Source of the DNA: a bacterium
Lineage (GTDB): Bacteria > Elusimicrobiota > Elusimicrobia > UBA1565 > UBA9628
Length of the DNA stretch: 9,633 nucleotides
Direction of reading: 5' to 3'
Assembly (NCBI GenBank): GCA_021790955.1
Contig: JAJYFI010000031.1
Location: 1-9,633 of the forward strand
The notes below the pieces were generated by a model, which had not been told where the DNA came from, made no database searches, and saw nothing but the letters and a program-made list of their open reading frames with translations. Position 1 is the first letter of the stretch. Each line of letters opens with the position of its first letter. Positions 6,213 through 9,633 of this stretch are shown piece by piece. The position numbers and the translations under genes were made by a program.

Positions 6213-7724
6213 ATGCATGGCGCCGGTTTTGGAAGACTCGCCGCGCAACGGAGCTTCTTGGCCGTTCTGGCGGTTGTGGCGCTGGGAGCCTCTTCCGCAC
6301 GGGCTTCCAGCCGAATCCTGCGGGTCTGCGACGATCCCACGGAGCCGCCGACGCTCAATCCGCTTGGGGAATTCTCGGAAAAGGCGCACACGATCGCACA
6401 GCAAGTTTTCGGCGGTTTGGTCCAATTTGATCCCGACGGCCGGCTTGAGCCCGACTTGGCGACCGCTTGGCGCTGGGTCGACGATAGGACGATTGAGTTC
6501 AAGTTGCGGTCCGGTGTCCGTTTTCATGATGGGGAGCCGTTCGACGCGGAGTCCGTCCGCTTTACAATCGAGAAGTATATCGATCCGAAGACGGGTTTCC
6601 CGGGAGCAGGCATGCTCGATTCCATCGCCGGCGCGGAAATCGTCGATCCCATGACGGTCCGTATCAAGACGAAATACCCGGACGGCATCCTCATCCACCG
6701 CCTTGCAGGCGTCGTGCGGATGATCCCTCCCCGCTATGTGGCCGAAAAGGGGATGGATTATTTTAGCCGGCATCCTGTGGGGACGGGAGCCTTCCGTTTT
6801 TCTTCCTGGGAGCCCGGGAAAGCCATCCATTTCCGCGCGAATCAAGGGTATTGGCGCAAGGGATTTCCCCAGTTTGACGGAATCACTTTCCTGTTCCTGC
6901 CTCCCGACAAGCAGTTGGAGGGCCTGTTGAAGGGCCGGGTCGACGTCGTCACGGAACTCCCGGGAACGGCCACGACGGCCGTCATGAAAAGCGGCGCGGC
7001 CAAAATCATCAAAAAGGAAAGCTTCTACACGGTGGGGGCCAGCATCAACGTGAGTTCGAGTCCGCTCGCGGACAAGAGACTTCGTCAGGCGATCAATTAC
7101 GCGATCAACAAAGCCGATCTTGTCCGTTACGACCTGCTCGGCAACGGCATCCCCCTCGCTTCCCTGACGATGGAGGGAGAGACAGGCCATGACTCCGATC
7201 TGAGGCCGTATCCCTACAACCCCGAGAAGGCTCGGCGCCTCCTTCGCGAGGCGGGCTATTCTCGGGGTTTGACGCTTAAGGTCCTCGCTAAGGACCAAGG
7301 AGTGAGAGCCATGCGGATCGTCGCGCGGCAGTTGGAGCGGATCGGCATTCATCTTGCGACGAGCAAGACGACGGATGCCACTATCATCCGGGATATTAAG
7401 CGCGGCGGCTGGGATTTTGCCTTTGGGGGATGCCCCGACCCTCTGGCGCACTCCTTCTTCGTTCAGTTCATCTTTCTTTCGTCATTTTCCCCCTACAGCA
7501 TCCAGAAAAACCCCATGTTCGACCGTCTCATGGCGAAAATGACATCGACCCTTGATCCTGGTGAGCAGGATCGAGCCGGTCGCGAACTCGACCGTTACGT
7601 CCACGACGAGGCTTTGAGCTTCTTCACGTACCAACGCATCAAGACTTATGGCGTGGCAAAAGGCGTCCATTTCGTTCCCTACAAAACCGGCATGCCCTAT
7701 TTTTATCGGACTTTCCCCGAATGA
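6213..7724 (+). CDS. Family-5 extracellular solute-binding protein (DppA/OppA type)
   Basis: The 503-aa protein has a Sec signal peptide with arginines at 8 and 13, a hydrophobic core at about 14-27 and an A-R-A cleavage site after residue 31. There is no lipobox cysteine, so a soluble periplasmic protein is expected. The mature part follows the SBP_bac_5 pattern: PPTLNPL, a helix ending QQVFGGLVQFDPDGRLEPDLA, FKLRSGVRFHDGEPFDAESV, then PVGTGAFRF and YWRKGFP, LRQAINYAINK, YNPEKARRLLREAGY and a terminal domain ending in YRTFPE. Length fits the family. These proteins bind peptides, nickel, opines or other small ligands for ABC import, and some instead feed ligand to sensor proteins. No permease or ATPase gene is adjacent. 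The cupin gene overlaps its stop by 4 bases (ATGA). The start is set by the signal peptide, since no good ribosome binding site is visible. Confidence 0.92.
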   Translation: MHGAGFGRLAAQRSFLAVLAVVALGASSARASSRILRVCDDPTEPPTLNPLGEFSEKAHTIAQQVFGGLVQFDPDGRLEPDLATAWRWVDDRTIEFKLRSGVRFHDGEPFDAESVRFTIEKYIDPKTGFPGAGMLDSIAGAEIVDPMTVRIKTKYPDGILIHRLAGVVRMIPPRYVAEKGMDYFSRHPVGTGAFRFSSWEPGKAIHFRANQGYWRKGFPQFDGITFLFLPPDKQLEGLLKGRVDVVTELPGTATTAVMKSGAAKIIKKESFYTVGASINVSSSPLADKRLRQAINYAINKADLVRYDLLGNGIPLASLTMEGETGHDSDLRPYPYNPEKARRLLREAGYSRGLTLKVLAKDQGVRAMRIVARQLERIGIHLATSKTTDATIIRDIKRGGWDFAFGGCPDPLAHSFFVQFIFLSSFSPYSIQKNPMFDRLMAKMTSTLDPGEQDRAGRELDRYVHDEALSFFTYQRIKTYGVAKGVHFVPYKTGMPYFYRTFPE

Positions 7725-8092
7725 CGCCGAGAACCGATTCCGTGCGCTTCGGTCGCTGGGGAAAAGGCTCCATGCGTCCCCTCGGGCCGCTCCTCATCGA
7801 GAGCGTGGCGACGGGCCGAGGACGAAACAGCTTCTCCGTCTTTCGGGTCATGATAAAACCGGGAGAGAGCCATCCGCCCATTTGGCATGCTAAAACAACC
7901 GAATTTTTCCTCGTGATGAAGGGCTCCGCCCTGGCCCGCGTCAATGGAAGAAAACGCCGTATGAAGAAGGGAGATTTCGCCTCTTTAGCGCCGGGCGCCG
8001 TACATGCTTTTAAGGCGGGGCCTTCAGGCGTCGAGGCATTGGTCGTTTTCATCCCTGCGCTCGACCTTCGCCGGCCCGACGTTAAACGTTAG
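7721..8092 (+). CDS. Small single-domain cupin
   Basis: This 123-aa protein is a single cupin barrel. Cupin motif 1 is present as PGESHPPIWHAKTTEFFLV with H51, H56, E61 and G68, and motif 2 as GDFASLAPGAVHAF with G84, P91 and H95. H56, E61 and H95 are the probable metal ligands. The cupin fold covers isomerases, dioxygenases and ligand-binding modules, so the function cannot be named. There is no signal peptide, so it should be cytoplasmic. The start codon overlaps the stop of the solute-binding protein gene (ATGA at 7721-7724), and the kinase gene starts 13 bases after its stop, which implies a three-gene operon. The cupin may modify or sense the same ligand, an inference from position only. 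Confidence 0.85.
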   Translation: MTPRTDSVRFGRWGKGSMRPLGPLLIESVATGRGRNSFSVFRVMIKPGESHPPIWHAKTTEFFLVMKGSALARVNGRKRRMKKGDFASLAPGAVHAFKAGPSGVEALVVFIPALDLRRPDVKR

Positions 8093-8096
8093 CGTC

Positions 8097-8100
8097 GAGG
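8097..8100 (+). promoter_or_regulatory. Ribosome binding site that fixes the kinase start at 8106
   Basis: GAGG lies 5 bases before the ATG at 8106. The frame is open further upstream to 8004, but that part overlaps the cupin gene and would put a non-family extension before the first membrane segment. Confidence 0.6.
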
Positions 8101-8105
8101 TCCAT

Positions 8106-9443
8106 ATGCCCAAAACCCTCCGTTGGCGGCTGATCCTCGCCATCGTCCCGGCGGTGATCGCGGGCATCATCGTTGTCGTCTGCGGACAGTATTATCTGAG
8201 CCGGGGCCAGATCCTGTCCGGCATCGACCAGAGAATTCAACATCGGGCCGAGCGGACGGCGGCCGCCGTCGACGAATTGCTCCTGCAACGCCGCAACGAG
8301 CTCCTGACCTTGGCGGCGTCCCCTCTCATCCTCGATTACCATCATAACGAGGACTACGGCCTCAAGGCCGAGGCCGAATCCTACCGGCGGGAGCTGGAGG
8401 CCTACCTGCTTCATTTCGCCAAGCGCTCCGCCGCTTATGACCGGATTGTTTTCCTCGACCAACGCGGCCGCGCCGTCTGTTTCATCGAAAATGGGAAGGC
8501 CCGGCGCCCCGGCAAGGAGTCGAGCTTGTCGCGCTTCGTCTCCAAGGCGCGGGGGCTCCCGACGGGGGCTGTGTGGTCCTCGGGGCCGACGCGGCTGGGC
8601 GACGGACGAGCCGTCCTTTATTATGCGGCCCCGCTTCGGGACGAGGCGGGGGATTTCGAGGGCGTCCTCGCTCTCGCCTACGACCTCGAACCCATCGCCG
8701 CGCTCCTCAAGGCAAGCCGTCTGGGCAAGGGGGGAGAGGCCTGGATCCAGATGGAGGACGGCGCTTTCCCCGCGGCGGCCGACGACCCGCCTCGTCCCGC
8801 AATCGTCTCCGCCGTCCCGTTGAATGCGATGCCGTGGACGGTGATGGCGAGAGTCCCTCGGGAGGAGTTCCTGCGGCCCTTGAAGCGCGTCCGGGATTTC
8901 GGGATCGCGGTCGGCGTCGCCGCAGCGGCGGTGGTGGTCGTCGTGATCCTGGCGCTTGTGCGCTCCAACACCCGGCCTCTCGCCGCCCTCGCGGAGGCGG
9001 CGCGCGAGATCGGGCGAGGGAAGCTTGACGTGCGAATCGCCGTTCCCGGAAGCGGGGAGCTGGGGGCCCTGGCCGAAGCCTTCAACGAGATGGCGAGGAG
9101 CCTCGAGGACAATAGGAAATTCAACGCCCTCCTGCAGGCCCAGCTTATCCAATCCGAGAAGCTCTCGGCGGTCGGCCAATTGATATCGAACGTCGCCCAC
9201 GAGCTCAACAACCCCCTGGCGGCCGTCTGCGGCTATGTTCAGATGCTTTTGATGCAGGATGTCCCCGCCTCCTTCCGCGACGATTTAATGCGCGTTCATC
9301 GGAGCGCCCTGCGCTGCCGCAAGGCCGTCGAAAACCTGCTCTTTTTCGTGAGAAAGGGCCGCAGCGAGAAAACGCGGGCCGATTTGAACGGCGCCGTCCG
9401 CTCCGCTTCGGCGAGTGCTTCGGCCGTTTCCCCAAAACCCTGA
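8106..9443 (+). CDS. Membrane histidine kinase, truncated before its ATPase domain
   Basis: The frame encodes 445 residues from the ATG at 8106. Membrane segment 1 is at about 8-30; a periplasmic sensor region at about 31-262 looks Cache-like (YDRIVFLDQRGRAV, VLYYAAPLRDEAGDFEGVLAL); membrane segment 2 is at about 265-285. A HAMP linker follows (about 286-338; TRPLAALAEAAREIGRGKLD, ELGALAEAFNEMARSLE). The HisKA domain (about 345-425) has phosphoacceptor H365 in SNVAHELNNPLAAV. The sequence then departs from the family at about residue 434 (base 9405) and ends in SASASAVSPKP and a TGA. The N, G1 and G2 boxes of the HATPase domain are all missing, so this product cannot autophosphorylate alone. 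The break coincides with the start of unrelated sequence. The gene follows the cupin by 13 bases and is probably the sensor of that operon in the intact genome. Confidence 0.85.
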   Translation: MPKTLRWRLILAIVPAVIAGIIVVVCGQYYLSRGQILSGIDQRIQHRAERTAAAVDELLLQRRNELLTLAASPLILDYHHNEDYGLKAEAESYRRELEAYLLHFAKRSAAYDRIVFLDQRGRAVCFIENGKARRPGKESSLSRFVSKARGLPTGAVWSSGPTRLGDGRAVLYYAAPLRDEAGDFEGVLALAYDLEPIAALLKASRLGKGGEAWIQMEDGAFPAAADDPPRPAIVSAVPLNAMPWTVMARVPREEFLRPLKRVRDFGIAVGVAAAAVVVVVILALVRSNTRPLAALAEAAREIGRGKLDVRIAVPGSGELGALAEAFNEMARSLEDNRKFNALLQAQLIQSEKLSAVGQLISNVAHELNNPLAAVCGYVQMLLMQDVPASFRDDLMRVHRSALRCRKAVENLLFFVRKGRSEKTRADLNGAVRSASASASAVSPKP

Positions 9444-9490
9444 TTTTCGCCGTCAATGATCTGCCGCACACTTCGCATTGCGATCAGCTC
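9407..9490 (+). pseudogene. Fragment resembling a type I restriction HsdR subunit
   Basis: In the frame starting at 9407, offset from the kinase, the DNA reads about 28 residues including FPKTLIFAVNDLPHTSH and then CDQLV. From memory this closely matches the segment of HsdR-type DEAD/DEAH helicase subunits with PKTLIFAxNDLPHTSHADQLV, which opens the second helicase domain. Nothing else of such a gene is present: there is no start, Walker motif or nuclease domain. The fragment is abutted by unrelated sequence on both sides. The exact left edge is uncertain by about 10 bases. Recognition rests on remembered family sequence, not on a search. Confidence 0.55.
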
Positions 9491-9633
9491 GTGGCCGAAA
9501 CCGGCATGAGCTTCATCCACCCTTTCGATGATCCGCTGGTCATCGCCGGCCAGGGCAGCATCGCCTTGGAAATGCTTTCGCAACAACCGCAATTGGACAC
9601 GTTAATTGTGCCCATCGGCGGCGGCGGCCTGAT
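9491..9633 (+). CDS. Internal fragment of threonine ammonia-lyase (fold-type II PLP enzyme), runs off window
   Basis: In the same frame as the preceding HsdR-like piece, 47 codons read AETGMSFIHPFDDPLVIAGQG, a helix with ALEML, then TLIVPIGGGGLI at the window edge. ETGM-x-FIHPFDD-x-x-VIAGQGT and IVPxGGGGLI are hallmarks of threonine dehydratase (IlvA/TdcB) and related serine racemases; the glycine-rich loop binds the PLP phosphate. The N-terminal part with the catalytic lysine (S-x-K-x-RGA) is absent, lost at the junction at about 9485-9493. Codon choice differs from the upstream genes (CAA, TTA and ATT are used in this short stretch), which supports a different origin. It is a partial gene, not a working product as seen here. 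Confidence 0.7.
   Translation, partial: MAETGMSFIHPFDDPLVIAGQGSIALEMLSQQPQLDTLIVPIGGGGL

Noticed and set aside
6195..7451. 418-codon open frame on the minus strand opposite the solute-binding protein gene
   Set aside because: The plus strand carries a full SBP_bac_5 protein with a signal peptide; the antisense translation is rich in R, D and H without motifs and is a codon-bias shadow.
8082..9200. 372-codon open frame on the minus strand opposite the kinase gene
   Set aside because: The plus strand holds an unmistakable HAMP-HisKA protein; the antisense product has no family features.

Overview
The window is GC-rich (about 60% by eye), gene-dense bacterial DNA. Sec-type signal peptides, a FlgO/CsgG-like lipoprotein-type domain, many response regulators and a Cache-type sensor kinase point to a free-living Gram-negative organism. 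The mix of receiver proteins, including one with an N-terminal MerR/excisionase-like helix-turn-helix, resembles Elusimicrobiota or delta-proteobacterial lineages, but that placement is weak and I cannot confirm it. No rRNA, tRNA, CRISPR array or insertion sequence was seen.

Left part, minus strand (1-2542): a partial secreted FlgO-like protein runs off the left edge. After a 263-base gap holding a perfect 13-bp hairpin come two overlapping OmpR-type response regulator genes, transcribed leftward from about 2573. The upstream one (357 aa) has two receivers, the second of which has lost its phosphoacceptor. The downstream one (229 aa) is canonical.

Middle, plus strand (2657-5434): an AT-rich divergent promoter region with three GTAAA repeats at 9-bp spacing separates the regulators from a thiamine-diphosphate enzyme of the acetolactate synthase superfamily. 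That gene abuts, with no gap, a class I O-methyltransferase-type gene. Together they look like a two-gene small-molecule cassette. The ThDP enzyme lacks features of true acetohydroxyacid synthase.

Right part, plus strand (5456-9443): a TTGACA promoter precedes a gene for an HTH-receiver protein, followed by a weak hairpin terminator. Then comes a tight run of a periplasmic family-5 solute-binding protein, a small cupin (4-base overlap) and a membrane histidine kinase (13-base gap). The binding protein has no ABC permease or ATPase beside it, so a sensing role with the kinase is a reasonable hypothesis.

Right edge: the kinase is cut just after its His-phosphotransfer domain at about 9405-9415 and has no ATPase domain. 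The DNA then reads, in a different frame, as a short piece resembling a type I restriction HsdR subunit, followed in the same frame by an internal piece of threonine ammonia-lyase that runs off the window. This mosaic is most simply explained as an assembly or amplification chimera, though a real rearrangement is possible.
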